Positions 11,807 through 22,848 of a DNA stretch of 64,000 bases are shown piece after piece. Where the stretch lies: the NCBI RefSeq assembly GCF_029851875.1, contig NZ_JARKVC010000033.1, positions 1 through 64,000 of the forward strand, read 5' to 3'. The DNA is from Actinomyces sp. Lineage in GTDB: Bacteria > Actinomycetota > Actinomycetes > Actinomycetales > Actinomycetaceae. Below the pieces are notes generated by a model that worked only from the letters and a program-made list of their open reading frames with translations, was not told the origin of the DNA and made no database searches. Position numbers and translations under genes: made by a program. Position 1 is the first letter of the stretch; the number at the start of each line of letters is the position of its first letter.

Positions 11807-13161
11807 GCGACAACGCCACGCCCACCGAGCAGGTGCAGGCTCCCGCCTTCACCGCCCCCAGCCCCCTGACCCCGGTGCTGACGGACATGTGGGACAAGGA
11901 GCGCTCCTGGACCCTGGAGGCATACCGCGCCAACGGCGGCTACGAGGGGCTGGCCAGGGCCAGGACCATGAGCGCTGAGGACCTGGTGAGCTACGTCAAG
12001 TCCTCCAACCTGCGCGGACGCGGCGGTGCCGGCTTCCCCACGGGCCTGAAGTGGTCCTTCCTGCCTGCGCCCGATGGCATGCCCCGCTACCTCGTGGTCA
12101 ACGCCGACGAGTCCGAGCCGGGTACCTGCAAGGACATCCCGACCATCATGGCCAACCCGCAGGCGCTCATCGAGGGCATCGCGATCACCTGCCGTGCCAT
12201 CGGCGGCGACCACGCCTTCGTCTACCTTCGGGGCGAGGTCACCCACGTCTACCGCCGCCTGCTGCACGCCGTGCGTGAGGCCACCGAGTCCGGCCTGCTG
12301 GACACCGGGTTCGGCCTGGACGGCAACCAACCGCTGTGCATCACCGCGCACGCCGGCGCTGGTGCCTACATCTGTGGTGAGGAGACGGCGCTGCTGGACT
12401 CCCTGGAGGGACGCCGCGGCCACCCGCGCCTCAAGCCGCCCTTCCCGGCCGTGGCGGGTCTGTACGCCCGTCCCACCGTGGTCAACAACGTCGAGACCAT
12501 CGCCTCGGTGCCGGGCATCCTGGCCCGCGGCGCCGACTGGTACAACGCGATGGGCACCGAGCGCTCCAAGGGACACGGCATCTTCTCCGTGTCCGGCCAC
12601 GTCCGGCACCCCGGCCAGTTCGAGGCCCCCTTCGGGATCACCATGCGCCAGCTCATCGAGATGGCCGGTGGCATCCGCGAGGGCCACGAGCTGAAGTTCT
12701 GGGTTCCCGGTGGCTCCTCCGTCCCGATCTTCGGTCCTGAGGAGCTTGACGTCCCGCTGGACTACGAGTCGGTGGGAGCCGCCGGCTCGATGCTCGGTAC
12801 CCGCGCCCTGCAGGTCTTTGACGAGACCGTCTCGGTGGTGCGCGTGGTCACGCGCTGGAGCGAGTTCTACCAGCACGAGTCCTGCGGCAAGTGCACCCCC
12901 TGCCGCGAGGGAACCTACTGGATGCGACAGATCATGCTGCGTCTGGAGGCCGGTCAAGGGCTGCCCGGCGACGTCGAGAAGCTGGAGGACATCGCGGGCA
13001 ACATCGCTGGTCGCTCCTTCTGCGCCCTGGGTGACGCCGCGGCCACGCCAGTGCGATCCGGCATCGCCCGCTTCCGCTCCGAGTTCGAGGCCGGTTACAC
13101 CACCGCCGCCAACGTGCTCTTCCCCTACGCGGCCTCCTCCATCGTTGAAAGTGCACGGTGA
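11803..13161 (+). CDS. nuoF: NADH-quinone oxidoreductase subunit F
   Basis: GRGGAGFPTGLKW, NADESEPGT, ESCGKCTPCREGT; GTG start overlapping the nuoE stop by 4 nt. Confidence 0.95.
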   Translation: MSDNATPTEQVQAPAFTAPSPLTPVLTDMWDKERSWTLEAYRANGGYEGLARARTMSAEDLVSYVKSSNLRGRGGAGFPTGLKWSFLPAPDGMPRYLVVNADESEPGTCKDIPTIMANPQALIEGIAITCRAIGGDHAFVYLRGEVTHVYRRLLHAVREATESGLLDTGFGLDGNQPLCITAHAGAGAYICGEETALLDSLEGRRGHPRLKPPFPAVAGLYARPTVVNNVETIASVPGILARGADWYNAMGTERSKGHGIFSVSGHVRHPGQFEAPFGITMRQLIEMAGGIREGHELKFWVPGGSSVPIFGPEELDVPLDYESVGAAGSMLGTRALQVFDETVSVVRVVTRWSEFYQHESCGKCTPCREGTYWMRQIMLRLEAGQGLPGDVEKLEDIAGNIAGRSFCALGDAAATPVRSGIARFRSEFEAGYTTAANVLFPYAASSIVESAR

Positions 13162-13164
13162 GAC

Positions 13165-15891
13165 ATGACTGACACCCACGTGGACATGGTCAACATCACG
13201 ATCGACGGCGTCCCCGTCGAGGTCGCCAAGGGCACGCTCCTCATCCGCGCGGCCGAGAAGATCGGTGTACGGATCCCGCGCTTCTGTGACCACCCGCTGC
13301 TCGCGCCGTCGGCCAACTGCCGCCAGTGCCTGGTGGAGGTGGCCATGCCGGGCCGCGACGGCGTCGTGCGCCCCATGCCCAAGCCCCAGCCCTCCTGCGC
13401 CATGACGGCGACGGAGGGGATGGAGGTCTCCACCCAGGCCACCAGCCCCGTCGCCGCCAAGGCACAGGCCGGCACGATGGAGCTCCTCCTCATCAACCAC
13501 CCGCTGGACTGCCCGGTGTGTGACAAGGGCGGCGAGTGCCCGCTGCAGAACCAGGCCATCGAGCTCATGGGCTCGGGAGCCCAGGCCACCAGCCGCTTCA
13601 CCGACGTCAAGCGCACCTTCCCCAAGCCGCTGCGCCTGACCAGCAACATCCTGCTGGACCGCGACCGCTGCATCCTGTGCCAGCGCTGCGTGCGCTTCGC
13701 CGACCAGATCGCGGGTGACCCCTTCATCGCCCTGCAGGGCCGCGGCGGTGGCCACGTGGGCGGCGAGGTCACCGGCGGGCTGTACGGCGAGCAGATCGGC
13801 CGCTTCGACTCCACGGTCCTGGACTTCTTCGACCCTGAGGGCCTGGCGGACGTGTCCACCCAGACCATCCGCGGTGAGGCCTACCTGGCCCCCGAGTCGG
13901 ACCTGGCTGGTCCCTCCGGCGAGCCGGGCGTGGTCGACGGCGCCGTCTACGGGCCGGGCCGCGAGGACCTGGACGTGTCGGGACGTCCCTTCGCCTCCTA
14001 CTTCTCGGGCAACATCGTCCAGATCTGCCCGGTGGGTGCGCTCACCAGCGCCCGCTACCGCTTCCGCTCCCGCCCGATGGACCTGGTCTCCACCGACTCG
14101 GTCACCGAGCACGACGCCTCCGGGTCCGCGCTGCGCGTGGACATGCGCCGCGGGGTGGTGCTGCGCCGCATGGCCGGCAACGACCCGCAGGTCAACGAGG
14201 AGTGGATCACGGACAAGGACCGCTTCGCCTTCGCCTGGTCCGCCCAGCCTGACCGCCTCACCATGCCGCTCGTGCGTGACGAGGCCACCGGCGAGCTCGT
14301 GGCGACCAGCTGGTCCGAGGCACTCGACGTCGCGGCCCGCGGCCTGGAGGCTGCCAAGGCCGACGGCGGAGTCGGCTTCCTGCCCGGTGGGCGCCTCACG
14401 CTGGAGGACGCCTGGGCCTGGTCGCGCTTCGCGCGCACCGTCGCCCACACCAATGACATCGACCAGCGCGTGCGTCCCCACTCCAAGGAGGAGGACTCCT
14501 TCCTGGCCAAGCGCGTGGCCGGAACCGGCCTGGGCGCGGTGACCTACTCCAGCCTGGAGAAGGCCGGGCAGGTCCTGCTCGTGGCCCTGGAGCCCGAGGA
14601 CGAGTGCGGCTCCCTGTTCCTGCGTCTGCGCAAGGGTGTGCGAGGAAGCGGTCTCAAGGTCGCCACCGTGGCCACCGTGGCCTCGCGCTCGGCACGCAGG
14701 CTCTTGGCCGAGCTCGTCCTGACCGCCCCGGGCCAGGAGGCCCGCGCCGTCGCCACGCTCAGCCAGACCCACCCCGAGCTTGTCGAGGCGCTGAAGAACG
14801 ACGGCGCCACGATCCTCGTGGGTGAGCGCGCCGCTGCGGTTCCTGGTCTGCTCTCCGTCGTTGACGCCCTGGCGACCGCCACCGGTGCCCGCCTGGCATG
14901 GGTACCGCGCCGCGCCGGTGAGCGTGGCGGCATCGAGGCCGGCCTGCTGCCGGGGCTGCTTCCCGGTGGCTTCCCGGTGGCCGACGCCGCTGCCCGCCAG
15001 CGGGTCCAGGAGGCATGGGGCGTGTCCACCACCGGCCTGTACGCCCGCCCGGCCCTGCCGGCCACCCCTGGCCGCGACACCACGCAGATCCTCACGGCCC
15101 TGACCGACGGCGAGCTCGGCGGCCTGGTGGTCGGCGGCGTCGACCTGCGCGACTTCCCGGACCCCGGTCTGGCACGCGTGGCGCTGGCCTCCTCCGGCTT
15201 CACCATCCAGCTGGAGGTGCGCCGCAGCGAGGTCAGCGAGCACGCTGACGTCGTCCTGCCGGTCGCTCCGGCCGTGGAGAAGAACGGCACCTTCGTCAAC
15301 TGGGAGGGGCGCGTGCGTCCCTTCGGCCAGGCTCACGTCTCCCGCGCCCGTACCGACCGCCAGGTCCTGGCCGCCCTGGCCGCGGAGCTGGGGGAGGACC
15401 TGGGCGTGGACTCCCTGGAGACCCTCCACAGCGAGCTGGCTGGCCTGGGGCTGTACGCAGGCCGGCGCGGTGAGGTCACCTTCGTCCCCACCGACGCTCC
15501 TGAGGCTCGCACCGAGGAGACCAGCGCCGAGGGCCGCTCCACCGTCCACGGCCTGGACGCGGTCCTGGCCACCCACAAGCCCATGCTTGACGCCGGCCGT
15601 CTCCAGGACGGTGAGCCCTTCCTGGCGGCCACGGCGCTGCGTCCGGTAGCGCGCGTGGGTGAGGACCTCGCCCAGCGCCTGGGCCTGGCCGGTGGTGAGA
15701 TGGTCAGTGTGGCCACGGCCACTGGCGAGATCACGCTGCCGGCGCTTGTCGGCGGTGTGGCCAGTGGCACGGTGTGGCTGCCGGAGTGCTCGGCCGGCTC
15801 GACCGTGCGTCAGACTCTGGGCGCGGGCCACGGTGACCCCGTCACCCTCTCCCTTGCAGTTACCTCAAGCCACTCGGAGGTGGTCCGGTGA
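13165..15891 (+). CDS. nuoG: NADH-quinone oxidoreductase subunit G
   Basis: CxxC iron-sulfur ligands (CRQCLVEV, CPVCDKGGECPLQ, CILCQRCVRF); molybdopterin-type C-terminus. Confidence 0.95.
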   Translation: MTDTHVDMVNITIDGVPVEVAKGTLLIRAAEKIGVRIPRFCDHPLLAPSANCRQCLVEVAMPGRDGVVRPMPKPQPSCAMTATEGMEVSTQATSPVAAKAQAGTMELLLINHPLDCPVCDKGGECPLQNQAIELMGSGAQATSRFTDVKRTFPKPLRLTSNILLDRDRCILCQRCVRFADQIAGDPFIALQGRGGGHVGGEVTGGLYGEQIGRFDSTVLDFFDPEGLADVSTQTIRGEAYLAPESDLAGPSGEPGVVDGAVYGPGREDLDVSGRPFASYFSGNIVQICPVGALTSARYRFRSRPMDLVSTDSVTEHDASGSALRVDMRRGVVLRRMAGNDPQVNEEWITDKDRFAFAWSAQPDRLTMPLVRDEATGELVATSWSEALDVAARGLEAAKADGGVGFLPGGRLTLEDAWAWSRFARTVAHTNDIDQRVRPHSKEEDSFLAKRVAGTGLGAVTYSSLEKAGQVLLVALEPEDECGSLFLRLRKGVRGSGLKVATVATVASRSARRLLAELVLTAPGQEARAVATLSQTHPELVEALKNDGATILVGERAAAVPGLLSVVDALATATGARLAWVPRRAGERGGIEAGLLPGLLPGGFPVADAAARQRVQEAWGVSTTGLYARPALPATPGRDTTQILTALTDGELGGLVVGGVDLRDFPDPGLARVALASSGFTIQLEVRRSEVSEHADVVLPVAPAVEKNGTFVNWEGRVRPFGQAHVSRARTDRQVLAALAAELGEDLGVDSLETLHSELAGLGLYAGRRGEVTFVPTDAPEARTEETSAEGRSTVHGLDAVLATHKPMLDAGRLQDGEPFLAATALRPVARVGEDLAQRLGLAGGEMVSVATATGEITLPALVGGVASGTVWLPECSAGSTVRQTLGAGHGDPVTLSLAVTSSHSEVVR

Positions 15892-17288
15892 ACTCCGCGA
15901 CTGTGCTGTCCTCGGGCCTTGCCACGGCTCTGTCCACGGCGGGGGGTGTGACCGCGGACTTCTCTGAGGAGACCTGGTGGCTGTCTGTCATCAAGGCCGT
16001 GTTCATCATGGCCTTCCTCATCGTCAGCGTCATCGTCGCGATCTGGGCCGAGCGCAAGGTGCTCGGACGCATCCAGACCCGTCCCGGCCCCAACGTCAAC
16101 GGCCCCTTCGGGCTTCCTCAGCTGATCGCCGACGCCGCCAAGCTCATCATGAAGGAGGACTTCTGGCTCTCGGGGGCCGAGAAGCTCATCTACCTGCTGG
16201 CCCCCTTCATCACGGCCTTCAGCTCCTTCATGATCTACGCGGTCATCCCCTTCGGGCCGGAGGTGTCGATCTTCGGCCACCACACGCCCCTGCAGCTGAC
16301 CGACTTCCCCGTCGCCATCCTCTACGTCCTGGCGATCACCGGCTTCGGCGTCTACGGCCTCATCCTGGGCGGATGGTCCTCCCACTCCACCTACCCGCTG
16401 CTGGGCGCGGTGCGAAGCGCGGCTCAGGTCATCTCCTACGAGCTGAGCATGAGCCTGTCCATCCTCACCGTCTTCCTGGCCTCGGGCACGATGTCTACCT
16501 CCGGGATCGTCTCCGCCCAGGAGCGCCTGTGGTGGGGCCTGGCGATGGTCCCGAGCCTGCTCATCTACGTGGTCTCCATGGTCGGTGAGGTCAACCGCCT
16601 CCCCTTCGACCTGCCCGAGGCCGAGGGTGAGCTCGTGGCCGGTCACATGGTCGAGTACTCCTCGATGAAGTTCGCCTGGTACTACCTGGGCGAGTACATC
16701 AACATGTTCAACGTCTCGGCGGTGTGCGTGACACTGTTCCTCGGAGGCTGGCGCTCCTTCCTCCTGGCCAGCATCTGGGACGGCTTCAACACCGGCTGGT
16801 GGCCGATGCTGTGGTTCATCGCCAAGGTGTGGTGCGTCATGCTCTTCATGATCGTCACCCGAGGCACGCTGGTGCGCATCCGTTACGACCACTTCATGCA
16901 GCTGGGGTGGAAGCTCCTCATCCCGGTCTCGCTGGCCTGGTTCGTCCTGGTGGCGGTGGTCCAGGGCTACCGAGCCTTCACGGACGTCTCCTCCCAGGGC
17001 CTGCTGCTCATCCTGGCGCTGGTCTTCCTGGTGGCGATGCTCATCGTGTTCTTCCTGCCCGCTAAGAGCGAGGGCGCGCCAGAGGGCCACGAGGTGACGG
17101 ACGACGTCGTCGCGCCTGGCGAGGAGGCCGATGCCTTCGCTGGTGGCTTCCCCGTCCCGCCGCTGCCGGGCCAGTCCCTGCCCCTGTCCCCACGTGCCCG
17201 CAGGGTCCCGGCCGCGCCGGTGCTCGCCGGTGGCGTGACGTCAACCCCCAGCACTGAGACGACTGTCCAGGAGGGAACTGATGACTGA
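15888..17288 (+). CDS. nuoH: NADH-quinone oxidoreductase subunit H
   Basis: [32 protein letters not shown]; Pro-rich C-terminal tail. Confidence 0.96.
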   Translation: MNSATVLSSGLATALSTAGGVTADFSEETWWLSVIKAVFIMAFLIVSVIVAIWAERKVLGRIQTRPGPNVNGPFGLPQLIADAAKLIMKEDFWLSGAEKLIYLLAPFITAFSSFMIYAVIPFGPEVSIFGHHTPLQLTDFPVAILYVLAITGFGVYGLILGGWSSHSTYPLLGAVRSAAQVISYELSMSLSILTVFLASGTMSTSGIVSAQERLWWGLAMVPSLLIYVVSMVGEVNRLPFDLPEAEGELVAGHMVEYSSMKFAWYYLGEYINMFNVSAVCVTLFLGGWRSFLLASIWDGFNTGWWPMLWFIAKVWCVMLFMIVTRGTLVRIRYDHFMQLGWKLLIPVSLAWFVLVAVVQGYRAFTDVSSQGLLLILALVFLVAMLIVFFLPAKSEGAPEGHEVTDDVVAPGEEADAFAGGFPVPPLPGQSLPLSPRARRVPAAPVLAGGVTSTPSTETTVQEGTDD

Positions 17289-17979
17289 CCAGACCTCACC
17301 CGCCTCGCACCCGCAGGGGGAGAGCAGGCACGACCAGTGGCTTGCCGACGCCCCCTCGACGCTGGGACGCCTCTTCGCCCCGGTGGCCGGGTACGGGGTG
17401 ACGATCTCCTCGATCTTCCGCCCCACGGTCACCGAGCAGTACCCCTTCGTCCGCCCGGTGCTCATGCCCCGCTACCACGGTCGTCACCAGCTCAACCGCT
17501 ACGACGACGGCCTGGAGCGCTGCATCGGCTGCGAGCTGTGCGCCTGGGCCTGCCCGGCCGACGCCATCTACGTCGAGGCCGCCTCCAACGCCCCGGGTGC
17601 GCAGTACTCACCCGGTGAGCGCTACGGGCGCGTCTACCAGATCAACTACCTGCGCTGCATCTTCTGCGGCATGTGCATCGAGGCCTGCCCCACGCGGGCC
17701 CTGACGATGACCCACGAGATCGACGAGCTCGTCGGCCCCAGCCGCGGCGGGCTCGTCTACGACAAGCAGGACCTGCTCGCCCCGGTCCCGCAGGGCGGCC
17801 TGGACGCACCGCACCCCATGGTCGAGGGCACCGAGGACGGCGACTACTACCGTGGCGCTGTCACGGGCGCGACCCAGGCTCAGATCGACTGGGTCCGCGT
17901 TCACCGTCCGGAGGACCCGACGCTCGCGACCGCCAAGCCCGTGGCCGCGCCTGACCTTGCGAAGGAGGCCGTCCACTGA
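17281..17979 (+). CDS. nuoI: NADH-quinone oxidoreductase subunit I (two 4Fe-4S)
   Basis: [12 protein letters not shown] and [12 protein letters not shown]. Confidence 0.97.
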   Translation: MTDQTSPASHPQGESRHDQWLADAPSTLGRLFAPVAGYGVTISSIFRPTVTEQYPFVRPVLMPRYHGRHQLNRYDDGLERCIGCELCAWACPADAIYVEAASNAPGAQYSPGERYGRVYQINYLRCIFCGMCIEACPTRALTMTHEIDELVGPSRGGLVYDKQDLLAPVPQGGLDAPHPMVEGTEDGDYYRGAVTGATQAQIDWVRVHRPEDPTLATAKPVAAPDLAKEAVH

Positions 17980-18956
17980 TGACTACCCTGACCGCTCTCC
18001 TGCCAGCGTCCCTGACCGAGACCGGGACGGTGTCCACCGGCGAGACGATCCTCTTCGCCGTCGTCGCCCTGGTCACCGTGGTCTGCGGCATCGGCCTGCT
18101 CACCGCCAGGCGCGCGGTGACCGCGGCCGTCAACATGATCGCGATCATGATCGCCCTGGCGGTCCTCTACATCGCCAACGAGGCCCCCTTCCTCGGCATC
18201 ACGCAGATCGTCGTCTACACCGGCGCGGTGATGACCCTGGTGCTCTTCGTCGTCATGCTCGTGGGCGTGGGCGGTGACGAGCCCGTGGGCTCTGCCGGCT
18301 CGCCGGCCACGCAGTGGGTCATCGCCCTGTTCGGCCTCGGGCTGGCGGTGCTGGTAGCTGGCGTCGTGTGGCGCACGCAGCTGCCCGGCGCCGCCGGGCT
18401 GGACCAGGGACAGGCGGCCGCTCCGGCCAACCTCGCCACCCTGCTCTTTGGCCAGCACGTGGTGGCCATGGAGCTGACCGGTCTGCTGCTCATCGTGGCT
18501 GCTACCGGCGCCCTGACCCTGACCCACCGCCAGCGCATCCGTGCCAAGGTCACCCAGCGCACCACCGCGGACGCGAAGATGCGCGCCTACACCGAGCGCG
18601 GTGCCCACCCGGGCCAGAAGCCCATGAGCGGTGTCTACGCCGCGACCAACACGGCCGCCGCCCCGGCGATCTCCGCCTCCGGCGAGAGCATCGAGGAGTC
18701 GATTCCGCGCGTGCTGCGGGCACGTGGACAGGGCCTGGAGCTCGCCGAGGTCTCGCCCGAGTACGCGGCCGCCCAGCGTGCCGGTCGCGTCCGCAGCCGT
18801 GAGGACGCTGACGTCGCCCGCTCCGGCATGCCCTCGATGCCCGGTGCCGCCGCGCCCGTCGTCGCCCAGCCGCTCGCGCCCGCGGCGCCGCAGGCCGTGG
18901 ACGGCCAGGACGGGGCCGCCCCCGCCATCGCCGAGGAGAAGGAGGAGGAGAAGTGA
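17979..18956 (+). CDS. nuoJ: NADH-quinone oxidoreductase subunit J with long C-terminal tail
   Basis: [47 protein letters not shown]; about 140-aa hydrophilic tail. Confidence 0.94.
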   Translation: MTTLTALLPASLTETGTVSTGETILFAVVALVTVVCGIGLLTARRAVTAAVNMIAIMIALAVLYIANEAPFLGITQIVVYTGAVMTLVLFVVMLVGVGGDEPVGSAGSPATQWVIALFGLGLAVLVAGVVWRTQLPGAAGLDQGQAAAPANLATLLFGQHVVAMELTGLLLIVAATGALTLTHRQRIRAKVTQRTTADAKMRAYTERGAHPGQKPMSGVYAATNTAAAPAISASGESIEESIPRVLRARGQGLELAEVSPEYAAAQRAGRVRSREDADVARSGMPSMPGAAAPVVAQPLAPAAPQAVDGQDGAAPAIAEEKEEEK

Positions 18957-19258
18957 CTCTCCCCGTCACCGCCTACGTCATCCTGGCCGGGGTGCTGTTC
19001 ACCCTGGGCGCGCTCACGGTGCTCCTGCGCCGCAACGCGCTCATCGAGCTCATGGGTGTTGAGCTCATGCTCAACGCCGTCAACCTGGTCCTCGTGGCCT
19101 TCTCCCGCGTGCACGGCAACCTCACCGGGCAGGTCTTCGCCTTCTTCGTCATGGTGGTCGCTGCCGCCGAGGTCGTGGTGGGGCTGAGCATCGTCGTGTC
19201 CATCTTCCGAACCCGCAGGTCCACGTCGGTCGACGACGTCAACCTGCTCAAGAACTGA
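18953..19258 (+). CDS. nuoK: NADH-quinone oxidoreductase subunit K
   Basis: [26 protein letters not shown] start overlapping the nuoJ stop. Confidence 0.96.
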   Translation: MTLPVTAYVILAGVLFTLGALTVLLRRNALIELMGVELMLNAVNLVLVAFSRVHGNLTGQVFAFFVMVVAAAEVVVGLSIVVSIFRTRRSTSVDDVNLLKN

Positions 19259-19271
19259 GAGGGAACAGGAC

Positions 19272-21275
19272 GTGACTACTCCTCTCGCACTTGCCGCGCA
19301 GTCCGTCGTCGGCGCGGGTGAGCCTGCGACGGGCCTGGCCGGCCTGGCCTGGCTCCTCATCGCCGTCCCGGCTGCCTCGGCCGCGATCCTGCTGCTGGCG
19401 GGACGGGCCTCGGACCGCTGGGGACACCTGCTCGGTCTGCTGGCCGCCGCCGTCGACGCCTGCCTGGGCATCGCCCTGCTGGTCCAGGTCCTGGGCCTGC
19501 CTGCTGAGGGCCGGGTCCTGGAGACCGACCTGTGGCGCTGGTTCGGTGCCGGCGACCTTGACGTCACCGTCGGCCTGCGGCTGGACCCGCTGTCCCTGAC
19601 CTTCGTGGTCCTGGTAACCTTCGTCGGCTTCCTCATCCACCTGTACTCGGTGGCCTACATGGAGCACGACCGCGACCGCCGCCGCTTCTTCGCCTACTTG
19701 AACCTCTTCGTCGCCGCGATGCTCACGCTCGTGCTCGCCAGCTCCTACATCGTGCTGTTCGTCGGCTGGGAGGGCGTGGGCCTGGCCTCCTACCTGCTCA
19801 TCGGCTTCTGGAACACCTCCGACGCCCACGCCCCGCAGGCGCAGCAGGCCAAGAGCCGCGAGAACGCCACCGCTGCGAAGAAGGCCTTCGTCATGAACCG
19901 CATCGGTGACGTCGGCCTGCTCCTGGCCATGATGGCTATGGTCTCCCAGGTCGGCTCGGTCGCCTTCAACGACGTCCTGCCCGCCGCGCAGGCGGGGGCC
20001 GTGTCCACCGGCTGGCTGACCGCGATGGGCTTCTTCCTCCTGCTGGCAGCCTGCGGTAAGTCCGCGCAGTTCCCGCTGCAGGCCTGGCTGGGCGACGCCA
20101 TGGCCGGCCCGACCCCGGTCTCCGCCCTCATCCACGCGGCCACGATGGTCACCGCCGGTGTCTACCTCATGGTCCGCTCGGGAGCCGTCTTCGAGGGCGC
20201 TCCTGACGCCCAGCTGGCGGTGGCCGTCATCGGCGCCGTCACGCTGGTGCTCGGTGCCCTCATCGGTATGGCCAAGGACGACATGAAGAAGGTCCTGGCC
20301 GCCTCCACCATGAGCCAGATCGGCTACATGATGCTGGGCGCAGGCCTGGGCCCGATCGGCTACGCCTTCGCGATCTTCCACCTGCTGACCCACGGCTTCT
20401 TCAAGGCCCAGCTCTTCCTGGGCGCCGGCTCGGTCATGCACGCCATGAGCGACCAGGTGGACATGCGCCGCTTCGGTGCCCTGCGCAAGGCTATGAAGGT
20501 CACCTGGGTGACCATGGGCATCGGCTGGCTCGCCATCCTGGGCATCCCGCCCTTCTCGGGCTTCTGGTCCAAGGACAAGATCATCGAGGCTGCCTTCATC
20601 GGCGACGGCGCTCGCCCCTGGGTCCTGGGGACCGTCGCCCTCGTGGGCGCGGGACTGACCGCCTTCTACATGTCGCGCCTGTTCTTCATGATCTTCCACG
20701 GCCAGGCCCGGTGGACCACGGACAAGGACATCGAGGGCGAGGTCCACCCGCACGAGTCGGGCTGGCTCATGACCGCCCCGCTCATCATCCTGTCCGTCTT
20801 CTCCGTCGCCCTGGGTGGCCTGCTGAGCGTCAACGACGCCTTCGTCACCTGGCTGGAGCCCGTGACCGGGCACGCCGAGCACGGCGAGCCCGTCCTCGCG
20901 GTGCCGGTCATCATGGGCCTGACGCTGGCACTGGTCGTCATCGGCGCCCTCGCGGCCTGGGTCATGTACGCCCGGCGCCAGGTGCCCACGGTGGTCCAGC
21001 CCGGACACGTCCTGGTCGAGGCCGCCCGCCACGACATGTACCAGGACACCGTCAACGAGGCCGTGGCCATGCGCCCCGGCCAGGGCCTGGTCATCGCCGC
21101 CTGCGCCTCGGACCGCTACGTGGTCGACGGCGCGGTCGAGTCACTGGCCAAGGGCACGGCTGGCCTGGGCCAGCTGGTGCGTCGCAGCGAGACCGGCAAC
21201 GTCCGCTCCTACGCCTCGTACATGATGATCGGATCCGTGCTTGCTCTCGTCGCCGTCCTGGCGAGCAGGTTCTGA
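19272..21275 (+). CDS. nuoL: NADH-quinone oxidoreductase subunit L
   Basis: Antiporter-like subunit; HLYSVAYMEHD, GWEGVGLASYLLIGFW, PVSALIHAATMVTAGVYL. Confidence 0.96.
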   Translation: MTTPLALAAQSVVGAGEPATGLAGLAWLLIAVPAASAAILLLAGRASDRWGHLLGLLAAAVDACLGIALLVQVLGLPAEGRVLETDLWRWFGAGDLDVTVGLRLDPLSLTFVVLVTFVGFLIHLYSVAYMEHDRDRRRFFAYLNLFVAAMLTLVLASSYIVLFVGWEGVGLASYLLIGFWNTSDAHAPQAQQAKSRENATAAKKAFVMNRIGDVGLLLAMMAMVSQVGSVAFNDVLPAAQAGAVSTGWLTAMGFFLLLAACGKSAQFPLQAWLGDAMAGPTPVSALIHAATMVTAGVYLMVRSGAVFEGAPDAQLAVAVIGAVTLVLGALIGMAKDDMKKVLAASTMSQIGYMMLGAGLGPIGYAFAIFHLLTHGFFKAQLFLGAGSVMHAMSDQVDMRRFGALRKAMKVTWVTMGIGWLAILGIPPFSGFWSKDKIIEAAFIGDGARPWVLGTVALVGAGLTAFYMSRLFFMIFHGQARWTTDKDIEGEVHPHESGWLMTAPLIILSVFSVALGGLLSVNDAFVTWLEPVTGHAEHGEPVLAVPVIMGLTLALVVIGALAAWVMYARRQVPTVVQPGHVLVEAARHDMYQDTVNEAVAMRPGQGLVIAACASDRYVVDGAVESLAKGTAGLGQLVRRSETGNVRSYASYMMIGSVLALVAVLASRF

Positions 21276-21291
21276 GAGGACACGCCATAAC

Positions 21292-22848
21292 ATGCAGACA
21301 CTTGCCGCAAGCTTTCCCGTGCTGACCGTCATGGTCCTCGTTCCCCTCGCGGGAGCGCTCCTCCTGGCCCTCCTCCCGCCGCTGCGGGCCCAGGCACGCG
21401 CCGTCGGGCTCCTGTTCTCCCTGGCCACGCTGGGGGTGGGCGTGTGGGCCGCCGCGCAGTTCGACGTGGCACAGGGCTCCGTCATCCAGCTCGCTGAGAC
21501 CCGCTCCTGGATCGCCTCCATGGGCGTGTCCTGGGCACTGGGGGTCAACGGCCTGGGGCTGGCCATGCTCCTGCTGGCCGCCTTCCTCACCCCGGTCGTC
21601 CTGCTCGCCTCCTGGGGCGAGGTCCCCGCCGACCGCCAGGGGCTGTTCACCGGGCTCGTCCTGGTCCTGGAGGCCTTCGTCGTCGTCATCTTCGCCGCGC
21701 GCGACGTCGTGCTGTTCTACATCTGCTTCGAGGCCATGCTCATCCCGGTGTACTTCCTCATCGGGCGCTTCGGCGGGCCGAACCGCGGTCGGGCGGCTGT
21801 GAAGTTCCTGCTGTACTCCCTGGCCGGCGGACTGGTCATGCTGGTCGGCGTCGTCGCCCTCTACGTCTACGGGCCCGGTGGTGAGGGTGCCTACCTCCTG
21901 GAGAACCTCGTGGGCAACCTCAACGCCTCGACCACGGTGACACGCTGGGTCTTCGTGTCCTTCTTCGTCGCCTTCGCGATCAAGGCCCCGATGGTCCCGC
22001 TGCACACCTGGCTGCCGGACACGGCGGAACAGGCCACCCCGGGCACCTCGGTGCTGCTGATCGGCGTCCTGGACAAGATCGGTACCTACGGCATGATCGC
22101 CCTGGTCCTCCCGCTCTTCCCCGAGGCCTCGCGCTGGGCCGCTCCGGTGGTCCTCGTGCTCGCCGTCATCGGCATCCTCTACGGAGGCCTGGCCGCCATC
22201 GGGCAGGACAACCTCTACCGGCTCATCTCCTACACCTCGATCAGCCACTTCGGCTTCATGGTGCTGGGTATCTTCGTGGGCTCCTCGGTGGCCGCCACCG
22301 GTGCCATGGTCTACATGGTCGCCCACGGCCTGTCGATCGCCGGTCTCTACCTCGTCACCGGCTTCCTCGCCCGACGCACCTCGACCGTCCAGATCAGTGA
22401 GCTGGGAGGAATGGGCCGCGTGCTGCCGCTCGTGGCAGGCACCTGGCTGGTCTCGGGCCTGGCCTCCATCGCGCTGCCCGGTCTGTCCGGCTTCGTTCCT
22501 GAGTGGATGGTGCTCACCGGCACCTTCTCCCAGTCCGTGGCACTGGGCGTCGTGGCCGTCCTGGGCGTCATCATCGCCGCGGTCTACGTGCTGCTGCCCT
22601 ACCAGCGTGTCTTCACCGGTGCCCCGGCTGCGCACCGCGTGGGCAGCACCGACCTGGACGGGCGCGAGAAGCTCGTCCTGGTCCCCGTCATCGCCGCCAT
22701 GCTGGCCCTGGGACTGGCGCCCGCGCTCCTGACGGACTCGCTGGAGAGCGTGGCTGACCAAGTCTCCACGACGATGAGCCAGGCCGGTGCCCCGGTCTCC
22801 GCCTCCGCCGTCGTCGCCCCGACCTTCTCCGAAGGGATCACCAAGTGA
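21292..22848 (+). CDS. nuoM: NADH-quinone oxidoreductase subunit M
   Basis: YICFEAMLIPVYFLIGRFG, KAPMVPLHTWLPD; ATG at 21292 in ORF 21241..22848. Confidence 0.95.
   Translation: MQTLAASFPVLTVMVLVPLAGALLLALLPPLRAQARAVGLLFSLATLGVGVWAAAQFDVAQGSVIQLAETRSWIASMGVSWALGVNGLGLAMLLLAAFLTPVVLLASWGEVPADRQGLFTGLVLVLEAFVVVIFAARDVVLFYICFEAMLIPVYFLIGRFGGPNRGRAAVKFLLYSLAGGLVMLVGVVALYVYGPGGEGAYLLENLVGNLNASTTVTRWVFVSFFVAFAIKAPMVPLHTWLPDTAEQATPGTSVLLIGVLDKIGTYGMIALVLPLFPEASRWAAPVVLVLAVIGILYGGLAAIGQDNLYRLISYTSISHFGFMVLGIFVGSSVAATGAMVYMVAHGLSIAGLYLVTGFLARRTSTVQISELGGMGRVLPLVAGTWLVSGLASIALPGLSGFVPEWMVLTGTFSQSVALGVVAVLGVIIAAVYVLLPYQRVFTGAPAAHRVGSTDLDGREKLVLVPVIAAMLALGLAPALLTDSLESVADQVSTTMSQAGAPVSASAVVAPTFSEGITK

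Noticed and set aside
11533-15831. 1432-aa reverse-strand ORF opposite nuoF/nuoG
   Set aside because: Low-complexity His/Gly/Ala/Val-rich translation, exactly antisense to conserved nuo genes; a high-GC shadow ORF.
19248-21032. 594-aa reverse ORF opposite nuoL
   Set aside because: Asp/Gly/His-rich antisense shadow.
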